The translations under genes and the position numbers were made by a program. A stretch of 64,000 bases of DNA from Pseudomonas cremoricolorata DSM 17059 = NBRC 16634 (GTDB taxonomy: Bacteria; Pseudomonadota; Gammaproteobacteria; Pseudomonadales; Pseudomonadaceae). The stretch spans positions 237,822 to 301,821 of the forward strand of contig NZ_AUEA01000008.1 in the NCBI RefSeq assembly GCF_000425745.1. Direction: 5' to 3'. The notes beneath the pieces were generated by a model. It was not told the DNA's origin, made no database searches, and was given only the letters and a program-made list of their open reading frames with translations. How positions within the stretch are numbered: the first letter of the stretch is position 1; each line of letters starts with the position of its first letter. Of the stretch, positions 13,461 to 24,333 are shown in pieces.

Positions 13461-15377
13461 TTGAACGACATGGCAAAGAATCTGATCCTGTGGTTGATCA
13501 TCGCCGCCGTTTTGGTAACGGTGATGAACAACTTCTCCAGCCCGAACGAGCCGCAGACCCTCAACTATTCCGACTTCATCCAGCAGGTCAAGGACGGTAA
13601 GGTCGAGCGCGTCACCGTAGATGGCGCAGTCATCAGCGGCAAGCGTTCTGACGGCGATACCTTCAAGACCATCCGTCCGGCCATCGCCGACAATGGCCTG
13701 ATCGGTGATCTGGTCGACAACAACGTGGTCATCGAAGGCAAGCAGCCAGAGCAGCAGAGCATCTGGACGCAATTGCTGGTTGCCAGCTTCCCGATCCTGG
13801 TCATCATCGCGGTGTTCATGTTCTTCATGCGCCAGATGCAGGGTGGCGCTGGCGGCAAGGGCGGGCCGATGAGCTTCGGCAAGAGCAAGGCGCGCCTGTT
13901 GTCGGAGGATCAGGTGAAGACGACCCTGTCCGACGTGGCCGGTTGCGACGAAGCCAAGGAAGAAGTGGGCGAGCTGGTCGAGTTCCTGCGTGATCCTGGC
14001 AAGTTCCAGCGCCTGGGCGGTCGCATCCCTCGCGGCGTGCTGATGGTCGGCCCGCCCGGTACCGGTAAAACCCTGCTGGCCAAGGCCATCGCGGGTGAAG
14101 CCAAGGTGCCGTTCTTCACCATTTCCGGTTCTGACTTCGTCGAAATGTTCGTCGGTGTCGGCGCCAGCCGTGTCCGCGACATGTTCGAACAAGCCAAGAA
14201 GCACGCCCCGTGCATCATCTTCATCGACGAAATCGATGCGGTCGGCCGTCACCGCGGCGCCGGCATGGGTGGTGGTCACGACGAGCGTGAACAAACCCTC
14301 AACCAGTTGCTGGTAGAGATGGACGGCTTCGAGATGAACGATGGCATCATCGTCATCGCCGCGACCAACCGTCCCGATGTGCTCGATCCGGCGCTGCTGC
14401 GTCCCGGCCGCTTCGACCGCCAGGTGGTGGTCGGTCTGCCGGATATCCGTGGCCGCGAACAGATCCTCAAGGTGCACATGCGCAAGGTGCCGGCGGGTGA
14501 GAACGTCAACCCTGCCGTGATTGCACGCGGCACGCCCGGTTTCTCCGGTGCCGACCTTGCCAACCTGGTCAACGAGGCGTCGCTGTTCGCAGCGCGAAAT
14601 GGCAAGCGCCTCGTGGAAATGAAGGAATTCGAACTGGCCAAAGACAAGATCATGATGGGCGCCGAGCGCAAGACCATGGTCATGTCCGAGAAGGAAAAAC
14701 GTAACACCGCCTATCACGAGGCAGGCCATGCCATCGTCGGTCGTGTCGTTCCTGAGCACGACCCGGTGTACAAGGTATCCATCATTCCTCGTGGGCGTGC
14801 CTTGGGTGTCACCATGTTCCTGCCCGAGGAAGACCGCTACAGCCTGTCCAAGCGCGCACTGATCAGCCAGATCTGCTCGCTGTACGGCGGCCGTATCGCT
14901 GAAGAAATGACCCTCGGCTTCGACGGTGTCACCACCGGCGCATCCAACGACATCATGCGTGCCAGCCAGATCGCCCGAAACATGGTCACCAAGTGGGGTC
15001 TGTCGGAGAAGCTCGGTCCTTTGATGTACGCAGAGGAAGAGGGCGAGGTGTTCCTCGGTCGCAGTGCCGGTTCGCAGCAGGCCAGCGTCTCTGGCGATAC
15101 CGCCAAGCTGATCGACCTGGAAGTGCGCAGCATCATCGACCAGTGCTACGCCACGGCGCAGCAGATTCTTATCGAGAATCGCGACAAGCTCGATGCCATG
15201 GCCGATGCCTTGATGAAGTACGAGACCATCGACTCGGATCAGATCGACGACATCATGTCCGGTCGCACTCCTCGCGAACCGCGGGACTGGGACAACGATG
15301 CCGGTGATTCGGGCAGCGCGGCGCCCCAGGGCGATCGTCCGGAGTCTCCGATTGGCGGCCCTGCTGCCCACCACTAA
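13461..15377 (+). CDS. ftsH: ATP-dependent zinc metalloprotease FtsH
   Basis: FtsH is a membrane-anchored AAA+ protease that degrades unstable membrane proteins and regulators such as sigma32 and LpxC. It has two N-terminal membrane segments (about residues 7-23 and 105-123) flanking a periplasmic domain, an AAA domain with Walker A GPPGTGKT, and a zinc-binding HEAGH at 419-423. The TTG at 13461 is preferred because AGAGGG lies 7 bases upstream; an ATG at 13470 is the alternative. The total is 638 residues. Confidence 0.97.
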   Translation: MNDMAKNLILWLIIAAVLVTVMNNFSSPNEPQTLNYSDFIQQVKDGKVERVTVDGAVISGKRSDGDTFKTIRPAIADNGLIGDLVDNNVVIEGKQPEQQSIWTQLLVASFPILVIIAVFMFFMRQMQGGAGGKGGPMSFGKSKARLLSEDQVKTTLSDVAGCDEAKEEVGELVEFLRDPGKFQRLGGRIPRGVLMVGPPGTGKTLLAKAIAGEAKVPFFTISGSDFVEMFVGVGASRVRDMFEQAKKHAPCIIFIDEIDAVGRHRGAGMGGGHDEREQTLNQLLVEMDGFEMNDGIIVIAATNRPDVLDPALLRPGRFDRQVVVGLPDIRGREQILKVHMRKVPAGENVNPAVIARGTPGFSGADLANLVNEASLFAARNGKRLVEMKEFELAKDKIMMGAERKTMVMSEKEKRNTAYHEAGHAIVGRVVPEHDPVYKVSIIPRGRALGVTMFLPEEDRYSLSKRALISQICSLYGGRIAEEMTLGFDGVTTGASNDIMRASQIARNMVTKWGLSEKLGPLMYAEEEGEVFLGRSAGSQQASVSGDTAKLIDLEVRSIIDQCYATAQQILIENRDKLDAMADALMKYETIDSDQIDDIMSGRTPREPRDWDNDAGDSGSAAPQGDRPESPIGGPAAHH

Positions 15378-15385
15378 GGTTCACT

Positions 15386-16237
15386 ATGACCTCCAAGCAG
15401 TACCCGACCCGGTTGCCTTGCGGCAACCGGGTTCTTGATTTATCACGTACCCACGTCATGGGCATTCTTAACGTCACGCCCGACTCGTTCTCTGACGGCG
15501 GCCGGTTCGGTCAGCTGGATCAAGCGTTGTTCCATGCCCAGGCCATGGTCGAGGCTGGCGCAACGTTGATCGATGTCGGCGGTGAATCGACCCGTCCCGG
15601 CGCGCGTGCAGTCTCGGTCACCGAGGAGTTGGAGCGCGTTGCGCCCATCGTCGAAGCGATCAACAGCCGTCTCGACGTGGTGATCTCGGTCGACACCTCT
15701 ACCCCTGCCGTCATGCGCGAATCGGCCCGTCTCGGGGCCGGCTTGATCAACGATGTGCGTGCGCTCGAGCGCGAGGGTGCGCTGGATGCCGCCGCCGCCA
15801 CCGGATTGCCGGTGTGCCTCATGCACATGCGCGGTGACCCTGGCACCATGCAGGACGACCCTCATTACGCTAATGTGACTGACGAAGTTGCCGTGTACCT
15901 GCAGCAGCGGATGGATGCGTGCGTCGCAGCGGGCATCGATGAGCAGCGCATCGTTCTCGATCCTGGGTTCGGTTTCGCCAAGACCTTGGCGCACAACCTC
16001 AGCCTGTTCAAGCACATGCAGCGCCTGGCTCGATTGGGCCGGCCCTTGCTGGTCGGTGTGTCGCGCAAGAGCATGATCGGCCTGACTCTGGAAAAGCCCG
16101 TGGACCAGCGGCTCTATGGCAGCCTGGCTCTGGCAGGGCTGGCCATGACCAAAGGTGCCAGCATTCTGCGGGTGCATGACGTGGCGCAAACCGTCGATGT
16201 GGTGCGAATGATCGCCGCGGTGCAAGGCGCCGAATAG
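15386..16237 (+). CDS. folP: Dihydropteroate synthase
   Basis: FolP condenses p-aminobenzoate with dihydropterin pyrophosphate in folate synthesis and is the sulfonamide target. The 283-residue TIM-barrel protein has the two family signatures, MGILNVTPDSFSDGG and the GGESTRPGA segment, plus a C-terminal SRKSMIG. It lies 8 bp after ftsH and 18 bp before glmM, so a single transcript is likely, as in other gamma-proteobacteria. Confidence 0.97.
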   Translation: MTSKQYPTRLPCGNRVLDLSRTHVMGILNVTPDSFSDGGRFGQLDQALFHAQAMVEAGATLIDVGGESTRPGARAVSVTEELERVAPIVEAINSRLDVVISVDTSTPAVMRESARLGAGLINDVRALEREGALDAAAATGLPVCLMHMRGDPGTMQDDPHYANVTDEVAVYLQQRMDACVAAGIDEQRIVLDPGFGFAKTLAHNLSLFKHMQRLARLGRPLLVGVSRKSMIGLTLEKPVDQRLYGSLALAGLAMTKGASILRVHDVAQTVDVVRMIAAVQGAE

Positions 16238-16255
16238 AACACAGTGGAGTGACAC

Positions 16256-17596
16256 ATGAGCAGAAAGTATTTCGGCACCGACGGTATCCGCGGTCGCGTC
16301 GGCCAGTTCCCCATTACCCCGGATTTCATGCTCAAGCTCGGCTGGGCCGCGGGCATGGCCTTCCGCAAGCTCGGTCACTGTCGGGTGCTGGTGGGCAAGG
16401 ACACGCGCATTTCCGGATACATGTTCGAGTCGGCGCTGGAAGCCGGGCTTTCCGCGGCGGGTGCCGATGTGATGTTGCTTGGCCCGATGCCGACCCCGGC
16501 CATCGCGTACCTGACCCGCACCTTCCATGCAGAGGCGGGCATCGTCATCAGTGCTTCGCACAATCCGCATGACGACAACGGCATCAAATTCTTCTCCGGC
16601 AAGGGCACGAAGCTGCCTGATGACGTCGAGCTGATGATCGAAGAATTGCTCGACCAGCCGATGACGGTGGTGGAATCGAGCAAGCTGGGCAAGGTGTCAC
16701 GCATCAACGACGCAGCTGGGCGCTATATCGAATTCTGCAAGGGCAGCGTGCCGACCGGCACCAGCTTCGACAGCCTCAAGCTGGTGGTGGACTGCGCCCA
16801 CGGTGCGACCTACAAGGTTGCTCCCAGCGTATTCAGCGAGCTGGGAGCGGATGTGACCGTGCTGCACGCACAGCCCGACGGCCTGAACATCAACGAGGGC
16901 TGTGGCTCGACGCATATCGAATCGCTGCAGGCAGCGGTGCTGGACGGTCATGCCGATCTGGGTATCGCCTTCGATGGCGATGGCGACCGTGTGCTGATGG
17001 TCGATCACACCGGAACCGTGGTCGAGGGCGATGAGCTGCTGTTCCTCATCGCCCGTGACCTGCAGGATCGCGGCAAGCTGCAGGGCGGCGTCGTCGGTAC
17101 GTTGATGAGCAACCTGGGGCTGGAGCTGGCCCTCAAGGATCTGGACATTCCCTTCGCCCGGGCCAAGGTCGGTGATCGCTACGTGATGGCTGAACTGCTC
17201 GAGCGTGAGTGGTTGCTGGGGGGAGAGAATTCCGGGCATGTCGTGTGCGGCAACTACACCACCACAGGCGATGCGATCATCGCGGCGCTGCAAGTGCTGA
17301 TGGCCCTCAAGCGCCGTGGCGAAACCCTCGCTCAGGCGCGTCAAGGCCTGCGCAAGTGTCCCCAGGTGCTGATCAACGTGCGCTACAGCGCAGGTCAGGA
17401 CGACCCGCTGGAAAACCCTGCGGTGCAGCAGGCCAGCGCAGAAGCGACCGAAGCGATGGCCGGGCGAGGCCGGGTACTGTTGCGCAAGTCTGGCACTGAG
17501 CCATTGGTGCGGGTCATGGTCGAGGGCGATGACGAAGATCAGGTTCGTGGTCATGCGCAAACCCTGGCCAAGGTAGTCGAGCAAGTTTGTGCTTGA
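16256..17596 (+). CDS. glmM: Phosphoglucosamine mutase
   Basis: GlmM interconverts glucosamine-6-phosphate and glucosamine-1-phosphate on the way to UDP-GlcNAc for peptidoglycan and LPS. The 446-residue protein has the phosphoserine loop ISASHNP with the active Ser at position 101. It also has the metal-binding DGDGDR and the C-terminal phosphate-binding [16 protein letters not shown]-like spacing with AGTGGAGTG upstream serves as the ribosome-binding site. It is followed by tpiA. Confidence 0.97.
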   Translation: MSRKYFGTDGIRGRVGQFPITPDFMLKLGWAAGMAFRKLGHCRVLVGKDTRISGYMFESALEAGLSAAGADVMLLGPMPTPAIAYLTRTFHAEAGIVISASHNPHDDNGIKFFSGKGTKLPDDVELMIEELLDQPMTVVESSKLGKVSRINDAAGRYIEFCKGSVPTGTSFDSLKLVVDCAHGATYKVAPSVFSELGADVTVLHAQPDGLNINEGCGSTHIESLQAAVLDGHADLGIAFDGDGDRVLMVDHTGTVVEGDELLFLIARDLQDRGKLQGGVVGTLMSNLGLELALKDLDIPFARAKVGDRYVMAELLEREWLLGGENSGHVVCGNYTTTGDAIIAALQVLMALKRRGETLAQARQGLRKCPQVLINVRYSAGQDDPLENPAVQQASAEATEAMAGRGRVLLRKSGTEPLVRVMVEGDDEDQVRGHAQTLAKVVEQVCA

Positions 17597-17662
17597 AAGT
17601 TGCTTGCCAGCGCGTTTCTGGTTGGGTAAGATCTGCGCCCACTTCGACCTACGAGGTAGAGC

Positions 17663-18418
17663 ATGCGTCACCCCATGGTAGCTGGTAACTGGAAAATGCA
17701 CGGTAACCGCGCCGGTGTCGCAGAGCTGCTCGAAGGGCTGCGAAACATGCCCTTGCCACGTGGTGTGGAAGTTGCGATTTTTCCGCCAGAGTTATTCATC
17801 GAGCGTGCGATTGCAGCGCTTGAAGAGGGCGGAATCAGCGTAGGTGCACAGAATTCTGCAATACAGCCCGAGCAGGGCGCGCTGACCGGGGAAGTTGCTC
17901 CCGAGCAGTTGGCTGAAGTCGGTTGCAAGTTGGTGTTGGTTGGGCATTCCGAGCGTCGTCAGATTCTGGGCGAGAGTGAAGAAGTTCTTCAGCGCAAGTT
18001 TGCAGCGGCCCAGGCCAGTGGTTTGATGCCAGTGCTGTGTATTGGGGAAACCCTTGAAGAGCGCGAGGCGGGCAAGACGCTGGAAGTGGTAGGGCGTCAA
18101 CTCGGTAGTATCGTCGATGAGTTCGGTGCTGCAGTGTTTGCCAATGCGGTAATTGCCTATGAGCCTGTATGGGCCATCGGTACTGGCCTTACGGCCACGC
18201 CACAGCAAGCGCAGGATGTGCACGCCGCCATCCGCGCCCAGCTGGCGGCGAAGGATGCCGAAGTGGCCGCCAACGTGCGGTTGCTCTACGGCGGCAGCGT
18301 TAAGGCGGCCAATGCCGCTGAACTGTTCGGCATGCCGGATATCGATGGGGGGCTCATTGGTGGAGCGTCCTTGAACGCAGACGAATTCGGTGCAATTTGT
18401 CGCGCCGCAGGAAACTGA
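17663..18418 (+). CDS. tpiA: Triosephosphate isomerase
   Basis: TpiA interconverts dihydroxyacetone phosphate and glyceraldehyde-3-phosphate. The 251-residue barrel has the expected catalytic residues: Lys in GNWKMHG, His95 in VGHSERR and Glu167 in [11 protein letters not shown]. The phosphate-binding GGSVKAAN is also present. secG starts one base after its stop codon. The base composition of the middle of the gene is somewhat more AT-rich than its neighbours. Confidence 0.98.
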   Translation: MRHPMVAGNWKMHGNRAGVAELLEGLRNMPLPRGVEVAIFPPELFIERAIAALEEGGISVGAQNSAIQPEQGALTGEVAPEQLAEVGCKLVLVGHSERRQILGESEEVLQRKFAAAQASGLMPVLCIGETLEEREAGKTLEVVGRQLGSIVDEFGAAVFANAVIAYEPVWAIGTGLTATPQQAQDVHAAIRAQLAAKDAEVAANVRLLYGGSVKAANAAELFGMPDIDGGLIGGASLNADEFGAICRAAGN

Positions 18419-18419
18419 A

Positions 18420-18812
18420 ATGCTGGAAACAGTCGTAGTTGTGTTTCATCTGTTGGCTGCACTGGCGCTCGTGGCGCTGGTATTGATGCAACAGGGTAAA
18501 GGTGCGGAAGCAGGGGCATCTTTCGGCGCAGGGGCTTCAAATACTGTGTTCGGAAGTCAAGGTTCTGCTACCTTCCTAAGTAAATTTACTGCTATACTTG
18601 CTGCCACTTTCTTTCTGACTGCACTTGGGTTAGGATACTTCGCAAAGGAACAGGCTCACCAGCTGTCCCAAGCAGGTTTGCCAGATCCAGCAGTTCTTGA
18701 AGTTAAAGAACAGAAGTCTGAAGTAAATGATGATGTCCCAATGCTCCAAGAGCAGAAGAGCGAAACCACCCAGCAAGGTGATGTACCTCCTCCGGTTGAA
18801 GAGCAGAAGTAA
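18420..18812 (+). CDS. secG: Protein translocase subunit SecG
   Basis: SecG is the small auxiliary subunit of the SecYEG channel in the inner membrane. The 130-residue protein has two membrane segments (about 3-22 and 52-72) joined by the conserved Gln/Gly-rich loop ([19 protein letters not shown]). They are followed by a long polar tail with the element EQKSE twice. The ATG at 18420 follows an AGGA ribosome-binding site in the end of tpiA. The gene is noticeably AT-richer than its neighbours. It is followed by a tRNA-Leu gene, as in E. coli (secG-leuU). Confidence 0.94.
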   Translation: MLETVVVVFHLLAALALVALVLMQQGKGAEAGASFGAGASNTVFGSQGSATFLSKFTAILAATFFLTALGLGYFAKEQAHQLSQAGLPDPAVLEVKEQKSEVNDDVPMLQEQKSETTQQGDVPPPVEEQK

Positions 18813-18833
18813 CGGGTTTCATTGAGTCGTATT

Positions 18834-18919
18834 GCCGAGGTGGTGGAATTGGTAGACACGCAACCTTGAGGTGGTTGTGCCCATAGGGTGTAGGGGTTCG
18901 AGTCCCCTTCTCGGTACCA
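18834..18919 (+). tRNA. tRNA-Leu (anticodon GAG)
   Basis: The 86-nt gene has a long class II variable arm, an encoded CCA end and a TTCGAGT T-loop. The anticodon stem CAACC/GGTTG encloses a loop with anticodon GAG, which reads CUC and CUU. It lies directly after secG and is followed by an intrinsic terminator. The acceptor stem contains G:U pairs. Confidence 0.95.
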
Positions 18920-18932
18920 ATTGAAGCTTGAG

Positions 18933-18955
18933 AGCCCGCTTTAGCGGGCTTTCTT
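18933..18955 (+). terminator. Intrinsic terminator after tRNA-Leu
   Basis: An 8-bp GC-rich stem (AGCCCGCT/AGCGGGCT) with a 2-base loop is followed by TTCTT. It closes the folP-glmM-tpiA-secG-tRNA-Leu unit. Confidence 0.8.
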
Positions 18956-18971
18956 GCAGGTGGAGGTTGGA

Positions 18972-19001
18972 TTGACCCTGCAAGGGGTTCGGTCTTATAC
19001 T
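18972..19001 (+). promoter_or_regulatory. Promoter of the initiator tRNA-rimP-nusA-infB unit
   Basis: A TTGACC -35 and a TATACT -10 are 18 bp apart. They are followed by a C-rich stretch and, 16 bp on, the start of the initiator tRNA gene. The fit to sigma70 is good. Confidence 0.75.
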
Positions 19002-19017
19002 TTCGCCCCAGCTTTGT

Positions 19018-19094
<77 letters not shown>

Positions 19095-19103
19095 GCTTTG
19101 GCT

Positions 19104-19126
19104 AAGCCCCTTTTCAGGGGCTTTTT
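19104..19126 (+). terminator. Intrinsic terminator between initiator tRNA and rimP
   Basis: A 7-bp stem (AAGCCCC/GGGGCTT) is followed by TTTTT. Partial read-through here would feed rimP-nusA-infB. In E. coli the equivalent site is part of NusA autoregulation; a similar role here is an inference. Confidence 0.8.
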
Positions 19127-19224
19127 GCTAACCGAACAGTTTTCGGCGTCGTTGTCCAACGGCGCTTTCAGGGATGGGCGTTTCGCCCATTTTTTATTTG
19201 CACAGCATGCACGAGGGGGTTCAG

Positions 19225-19683
19225 GTGTCGAGCAAGCTAGAACAGTTGCAGGCCTTGTTGGCCCCGGTTGTCGAGGGTCTGGGCTATCAATGCTGGGGGA
19301 TCGAATACGTTTCCCAGGGTAAGCATTCGGTATTGCGCATCTACATCGACAAGGAAGGCGGCATTCTGGTGGACGACTGTGAATCGGTCAGTCGCCAGGC
19401 CAGCGCCATCCTCGATGTGGAAGATCCTATCAGCAGCGAATACACCCTCGAGGTGTCTTCTCCTGGCATGGATCGCCCACTGTTCACCTTGGAACAGTTT
19501 GCCTCGCATGCCGGCGAACAAGTGAAGATCAAGCTGCGTATCCCTTTCGAGGGCCGACGCAACTTCCAAGGCCTGCTCCGTGGTGTGGAGGATCAGGATG
19601 TGGTCGTCCAGGTGGATGACAACGAGTTCCTGTTGCCGATCGATTCGATCGACAAGGCCAATATTATTCCCAGTTTTGACTGA
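19225..19683 (+). CDS. rimP: Ribosome maturation factor RimP
   Basis: RimP is needed for 30S subunit maturation. It has 152 residues from a GTG start at 19225, which has a GAGGGGG ribosome-binding site 5 bases upstream and yields [20 protein letters not shown]. Earlier in-frame ATGs lack such a site. The conserved DDCESVSRQ and [12 protein letters not shown] segments are present. It is the first protein gene of the nusA operon. Confidence 0.95.
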   Translation: MSSKLEQLQALLAPVVEGLGYQCWGIEYVSQGKHSVLRIYIDKEGGILVDDCESVSRQASAILDVEDPISSEYTLEVSSPGMDRPLFTLEQFASHAGEQVKIKLRIPFEGRRNFQGLLRGVEDQDVVVQVDDNEFLLPIDSIDKANIIPSFD

Positions 19684-19742
19684 GACGTGCCGGGCCCGCC
19701 GGATTATCCGGGTCCAATGGCTTGCGCAAGGCGAGGCGTACG

Positions 19743-21224
19743 ATGAGCAAAGAAGTATTGCTGGTTGTTGAATCGGTATCCAACGAAAAGGGTGTACCCC
19801 CTGGCGTCATTTTCGAGGCGCTGGAAGTGGCTTTGGCCACTGCAACCAAGAAACGTTTTGAAGACGAAGTCGATCTGCGTGTGGAAATCAACCGCCACAC
19901 CGGTAGCTACGAGACTTTCCGTCGCTGGACCGTCGTGGACGAAGATGCCCTGGACGATCCGGCCATCGAGACCTGGCCGAGCAAGATCCACCTGACCCAC
20001 CCTGAAGCCCAGGTTGGTGATGTGATCGAGGAAAAGATCGAGTCGATCGAGTTCGGTCGTATCGCTGCACAGACCGCCAAGCAGGTGATCGTGCAGAAAG
20101 TTCGTGAAGCCGAGCGCGCCCAAGTGGTCGACGCCTATCGCGAGCGGGTCAACGAGATCATCTCCGGTACCGTCAAGAAGGTCACCCGCGACAATGTCAT
20201 CGTCGACCTTGGCAACAATGCCGAGGCGCTGCTGGCGCGCGAAGACATCATTCCACGTGAGACTTTCCGGGTAGGCGTGCGTCTACGTGCCCTGCTCAAG
20301 GAAATCCGCAGCGAAAACCGCGGCCCGCAGCTGATTCTGTCGCGCACTGCGCCGCAGATGCTGATCGAGCTGTTCCGCATCGAAGTGCCGGAAATCGCTG
20401 AAGGTCTCATCGAAGTCATGGCCGCCTCCCGTGATCCGGGTTCGCGTGCCAAGATCGCCGTCCGCTCCAAGGACAAGCGCATCGATCCGCAAGGTGCCTG
20501 TATCGGCATGCGTGGTTCGCGTGTACAAGCCGTGTCCGGCGAGCTGGGTGGTGAGCGTGTCGATATCGTCCTCTGGGACGATAACCCGGCACAGTTCGTC
20601 ATCAACGCCATGTCGCCGGCTGAGGTCGCGGCGATCATCGTTGATGAAGATGCCCATGCCATGGACATCGCTGTCGCCGAAGACAACCTCGCCCAGGCCA
20701 TCGGTCGTGGCGGGCAGAACGTTCGTCTTGCCAGTCAACTGACCGGCTGGACCCTGAACGTGATGACCGAGAAGGATATCCAGGCCAAGCAGCAAGCAGA
20801 AACTGGCGACATCCTGCGTAATTTCGTTGAAGAACTGGAAGTCGACGAGGAGCTGGCACAAGTGCTGGTCGACGAAGGCTTCACCAGCCTTGAAGAAATT
20901 GCCTACGTACCGTTGGAAGAAATGCTCAACATCGATGGCTTCGACGAGGAAATCGTCAACGAGCTTCGCGCTCGTGCCAAGGACCGCTTGTTGACCAAAG
21001 CCATCGCTACCGAAGAAAAACTGGCAGACGCCCATCCGGCCGAAGACCTGCTCTCCCTTGAGGGTATGGATCCGGACCTGGCAGCGGAACTGGCGGTGCG
21101 CGGCGTGGTTAACCGCGAAGACCTGGCCGAGCAGTCGATTGACGACCTGCTCGACATCGACGGCATCGACCAAGAGCGTGCCGGCAAGTTGATCATGGCC
21201 GCGCGAGCCCACTGGTTCGAGTAA
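19743..21224 (+). CDS. nusA: Transcription termination/antitermination factor NusA
   Basis: NusA binds RNA polymerase and nascent RNA and modulates pausing, termination and antitermination. The 493 residues comprise an N-terminal polymerase-binding domain (about 1-125), an S1 domain ([24 protein letters not shown]), two KH domains (second near [17 protein letters not shown]) and two acidic C-terminal repeats as in E. coli. The ATG at 19743 matches the conserved [17 protein letters not shown] start. It lies between rimP and infB. Confidence 0.98.
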   Translation: MSKEVLLVVESVSNEKGVPPGVIFEALEVALATATKKRFEDEVDLRVEINRHTGSYETFRRWTVVDEDALDDPAIETWPSKIHLTHPEAQVGDVIEEKIESIEFGRIAAQTAKQVIVQKVREAERAQVVDAYRERVNEIISGTVKKVTRDNVIVDLGNNAEALLAREDIIPRETFRVGVRLRALLKEIRSENRGPQLILSRTAPQMLIELFRIEVPEIAEGLIEVMAASRDPGSRAKIAVRSKDKRIDPQGACIGMRGSRVQAVSGELGGERVDIVLWDDNPAQFVINAMSPAEVAAIIVDEDAHAMDIAVAEDNLAQAIGRGGQNVRLASQLTGWTLNVMTEKDIQAKQQAETGDILRNFVEELEVDEELAQVLVDEGFTSLEEIAYVPLEEMLNIDGFDEEIVNELRARAKDRLLTKAIATEEKLADAHPAEDLLSLEGMDPDLAAELAVRGVVNREDLAEQSIDDLLDIDGIDQERAGKLIMAARAHWFE

Positions 21225-21251
21225 TTAGGCGTGGCCTGAGGAGAGAAGTGC

Positions 21252-23816
21252 ATGACGCAAGTCACGGTGAAAGAACTGGCCCAAGAGGTCGAGGCACCGG
21301 TAGAGCGCCTGCTGCAGCAGATGCGTGAGGCAGGTCTGCCACACACCGACGCCGGTCAGATAGTGACCGACAACGAGAAGCAGGTACTGCTGAGCCATCT
21401 GAAAAGCAGCCACAAGAGCAAGGCGGAAGAGCCGCGCAAGATTACCTTGCAGCGCAAGACCACCAGCACCCTGCGTGTCGCCGGTAGCAAAAGCATCAGC
21501 GTAGAAGTACGCAAGAAGAAAGTATTCGTTCAGCGCAGCGCGGAAGAAATCCAGGCTGAGCAGAAGCGTGAGCTCGAAGAGCGTCGCGCGGCGGAAAACG
21601 CCGAGCGTGCCAAGAGCGAGGCGGACACCCGTCAGCGCGCCGAAGAGCAAACCCGTCGCGAAGCGCCCGCTGCAGCAGCTCCGGCAGCCGCAGCGTCGCC
21701 TGCCGCAGGATCGCCTGCCGCAGGTTCGCCTGCCGCAGCACCCGCTCCGGCAGCTGCGCCGGCTGTTGCCGACGCGCCGATGGCCGATGACGCCGCAGCC
21801 CGTGCTGCCGAGCGCAAGAAAGACGAGACTCGCCGTAACGAGACCCGCACCCGTGAAGACGATCGTCGTGGCGGCGAGCGTCGTGGCGAAGCGCCGCGCG
21901 TGTCGATCAAGGTCAAGGTGAAGGAAAAAGAGAAGGCGCCGACGCCGCGTGCCGCGCCGCGCACTACCGACGAAGAGAGCGATGGCGCTCGTCGTGGTCG
22001 TGGTGGCAAAGGCAAGCTGAAGAAGCGTAACCAGCACGGCTTCCAGAGCCCGACTGGCCCGCTGGTGCGTGATGTCACCATTGGCGAGACCATCACCGTC
22101 TCCGAGCTGGCGCAGCAGATGTCGGTCAAAGGCGCTGAAGTCGTCAAGTTCATGTTCAAGATGGGCACCCCGGTGACCATCAACCAGGTGCTGGACCAGG
22201 AAACTGCCCAGTTGATCGCCGAAGAGCTGGGCCACAAGGTCACGCTGATCAGCGATTCCGCCCTGGAAGACTCCCTGGCCGAGTCGCTGAAGTTCGAAGG
22301 CGTGGTCGAGTCGCGTGCTCCGGTCGTCACCGTCATGGGTCACGTCGACCACGGCAAGACTTCCCTGCTCGACTACATCCGTCGTGCCAAGGTCGCTGCT
22401 GGCGAGGCCGGTGGTATCACCCAGCACATCGGTGCCTACCACGTGGAAACCGACCGCGGCATGGTCACCTTCCTCGATACCCCGGGTCACGCTGCGTTCA
22501 CCCAGATGCGCGCCCGTGGTGCCAAGGCTACCGACATCGTCATCCTGGTGGTGGCTGCGGACGACGGCGTGATGCCGCAGACCCGTGAAGCCGTTCAGCA
22601 TGCCAAGGCAGCTGGCGTTCCACTGGTGGTGGCAGTCAACAAGATCGACAAGCCGGGTGCCGACCTCGATCGCATTCGCAACGAACTGTCTGTCGAAGGC
22701 GTGACTTCCGAGGACTGGGGTGGAGACACGCCATTCGTCAAGGTCTCGGCGAAAATGGGTACCGGTGTCGACGAACTGCTCGAAGCCGTGCTGCTGCAAG
22801 CCGAGATCCTCGAGCTGACCGCCACGCCGACCGCACCAGGTCGTGGTGTCGTGGTCGAGTCGCGTCTGGACAAGGGTCGTGGCCCGGTTGCCACCATCCT
22901 GGTTCAGGACGGCACACTGCGTCAGGGCGACATGGTCCTGTGCGGCTCCAACTATGGCCGCGTGCGTGCCATGCTCGACGAGAACGGCAAGCCTGTGAAG
23001 GAAGCTGGTCCGTCGATTCCGGTCGAGATTCTCGGCCTGGACGGCACCCCGGAAGCCGGTGACGAGCTGTCGGTGGTGGCTGACGAGAAGAAAGCCCGTG
23101 AAGTGGCGATGTTCCGTCAAGGCAAGTACCGCGAGGTCAAGCTGGCCCGTGCTCACGCCGGCAAGCTGGAAAACATCTTCGAGACCATGGGTCAGGAAGA
23201 GAAGAAGACCCTCAACATCGTGCTCAAGACCGATGTTCGTGGTTCGCTCGAGGCCCTGCAGGGTTCGCTCGGCGGCCTGGGCAACGACGAAGTGCAGGTC
23301 CGTGTGATTGGTGGCGGTGTCGGTGGTATCACCGAGAGCGATGCCAACCTGGCCCTGGCCTCGAACGCGGTGCTGTTCGGCTTCAACGTGCGTGCCGATG
23401 CCGGTGCGCGCAAGATCGTCGAGCAGGAAGGTCTGGATATGCGTTATTACAACGTGATCTACGACATCATCGAGGACGTCAAGAAAGCCCTGACCGGCAT
23501 GCTCGGCAGCGATGTTCGCGAGAACATCCTGGGTGTGGCCGAAGTGCGTGACGTGTTCCGTTCGCCGAAGTTCGGCGCCATCGCTGGCTGCATGGTCATC
23601 GAGGGTACTGTGTACCGCAACCGTCCGATCCGCGTTCTGCGCGAGGACGTGGTGATCTTCGAAGGCGAGCTGGAATCGCTGCGTCGCTTCAAGGACGATG
23701 CTGCCGAAGTGCGTAACGGCATGGAGTGCGGTATTGGCGTCAAGAGCTACAACGACGTCAAGGTCGGCGACAAGATCGAGGTCTTCGAGAAAGTCCAGGT
23801 GGCACGTACCCTGTAA
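21252..23816 (+). CDS. infB: Translation initiation factor IF-2
   Basis: IF-2 is the GTPase that brings initiator tRNA to the 30S subunit. The 854-residue protein has a small N-terminal domain, then a long charged and Ala/Pro-rich linker (about 95-260), then the G domain with GHVDHGKT at 363-370, DTPGH and NKID. The beta-barrel and C-terminal fMet-tRNA domain follow. The linker contains three tandem 15-bp repeats encoding SPAAG/A. It is followed by a hairpin-rich gap and rbfA. Confidence 0.98.
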   Translation: MTQVTVKELAQEVEAPVERLLQQMREAGLPHTDAGQIVTDNEKQVLLSHLKSSHKSKAEEPRKITLQRKTTSTLRVAGSKSISVEVRKKKVFVQRSAEEIQAEQKRELEERRAAENAERAKSEADTRQRAEEQTRREAPAAAAPAAAASPAAGSPAAGSPAAAPAPAAAPAVADAPMADDAAARAAERKKDETRRNETRTREDDRRGGERRGEAPRVSIKVKVKEKEKAPTPRAAPRTTDEESDGARRGRGGKGKLKKRNQHGFQSPTGPLVRDVTIGETITVSELAQQMSVKGAEVVKFMFKMGTPVTINQVLDQETAQLIAEELGHKVTLISDSALEDSLAESLKFEGVVESRAPVVTVMGHVDHGKTSLLDYIRRAKVAAGEAGGITQHIGAYHVETDRGMVTFLDTPGHAAFTQMRARGAKATDIVILVVAADDGVMPQTREAVQHAKAAGVPLVVAVNKIDKPGADLDRIRNELSVEGVTSEDWGGDTPFVKVSAKMGTGVDELLEAVLLQAEILELTATPTAPGRGVVVESRLDKGRGPVATILVQDGTLRQGDMVLCGSNYGRVRAMLDENGKPVKEAGPSIPVEILGLDGTPEAGDELSVVADEKKAREVAMFRQGKYREVKLARAHAGKLENIFETMGQEEKKTLNIVLKTDVRGSLEALQGSLGGLGNDEVQVRVIGGGVGGITESDANLALASNAVLFGFNVRADAGARKIVEQEGLDMRYYNVIYDIIEDVKKALTGMLGSDVRENILGVAEVRDVFRSPKFGAIAGCMVIEGTVYRNRPIRVLREDVVIFEGELESLRRFKDDAAEVRNGMECGIGVKSYNDVKVGDKIEVFEKVQVARTL
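21696..21740 (+). repeat. Three tandem 15-bp repeats inside infB
   Basis: Units at 21696-21710, 21711-21725 and 21726-21740 are almost identical (TCGCCTGCCGCAGGA and variants). They encode Ser-Pro-Ala-Ala-Gly/Ala in frame. They sit in the flexible linker of IF-2, where changes in copy number would keep the frame. Confidence 0.85.
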
Positions 23817-23835
23817 GGGTCGTGCCGGGCGCAGC

Positions 23836-23905
23836 CCCATCCCGTCGGGGATGGCCGCGCCTCACAAGGTAACGCCCGGTCAGGCACACGCCTCGCCGGG
23901 CGTTT
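23836..23905 (+). other. Two hairpins between infB and rbfA
   Basis: A CCCCATCCCGTCGGGGATGG stem-loop (23836-23855) is followed by a wider inverted repeat AACGCCCG...CCGGGCGTTT (about 23872-23905). The second ends in only three T, so it is a weak terminator or an RNA-processing site in a polycistronic transcript. Confidence 0.5.
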
Positions 23906-23930
23906 GCCGCTTGAGAAACAGGTAGTAAGA

Positions 23931-24329
23931 ATGGCAAAAGAATATAGCCGTACCCAACGCATTGGCGATCAGATGCAGCGCGAGCTGGCCGAGCTGATCC
24001 GCCGTGAAGTCAAGGACCCGCGCGTCGGCCTGGTGACCATCACCGCCGTCGACGTCAGTCGCGACGTTGGCCATGCCAAGGTATTCATCACCGTCATGGG
24101 CGGCGATGATGCCGACGCCGTGCCGCAAACCCTCAAGGCATTGAACAATGCCGCGAGCTTCCTGCGCTTGCACCTGGGTCGTGCCATGCAATTGCGCAGT
24201 GTGCCGCAGCTGCACTTCCACTACGACGAAAGCGTCAGCCGCGGTGTGCACCTGTCGGCGCTGATCGAGCGTGCGGTGGCTGAAGATCGCCTGCATCAGC
24301 AGGGCGATGAGTCGGACACCAAGGAGTAA
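23931..24329 (+). CDS. rbfA: 30S ribosome-binding factor RbfA
   Basis: RbfA binds immature 30S subunits and helps 16S rRNA 5'-end processing; loss gives cold sensitivity in E. coli. The 132-residue protein has a single KH-like fold with the conserved starts [18 protein letters not shown] and [12 protein letters not shown]. The ATG at 23931 is preceded by AGGTAG. truB begins 4 bases after its stop codon. Confidence 0.96.
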   Translation: MAKEYSRTQRIGDQMQRELAELIRREVKDPRVGLVTITAVDVSRDVGHAKVFITVMGGDDADAVPQTLKALNNAASFLRLHLGRAMQLRSVPQLHFHYDESVSRGVHLSALIERAVAEDRLHQQGDESDTKE

Positions 24330-24333
24330 GCCG

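Noticed and set aside
21225..23840. Long minus-strand frame opposite infB
   Set aside because: Shadow of infB; protein composition is not natural and no ribosome-binding site is present.
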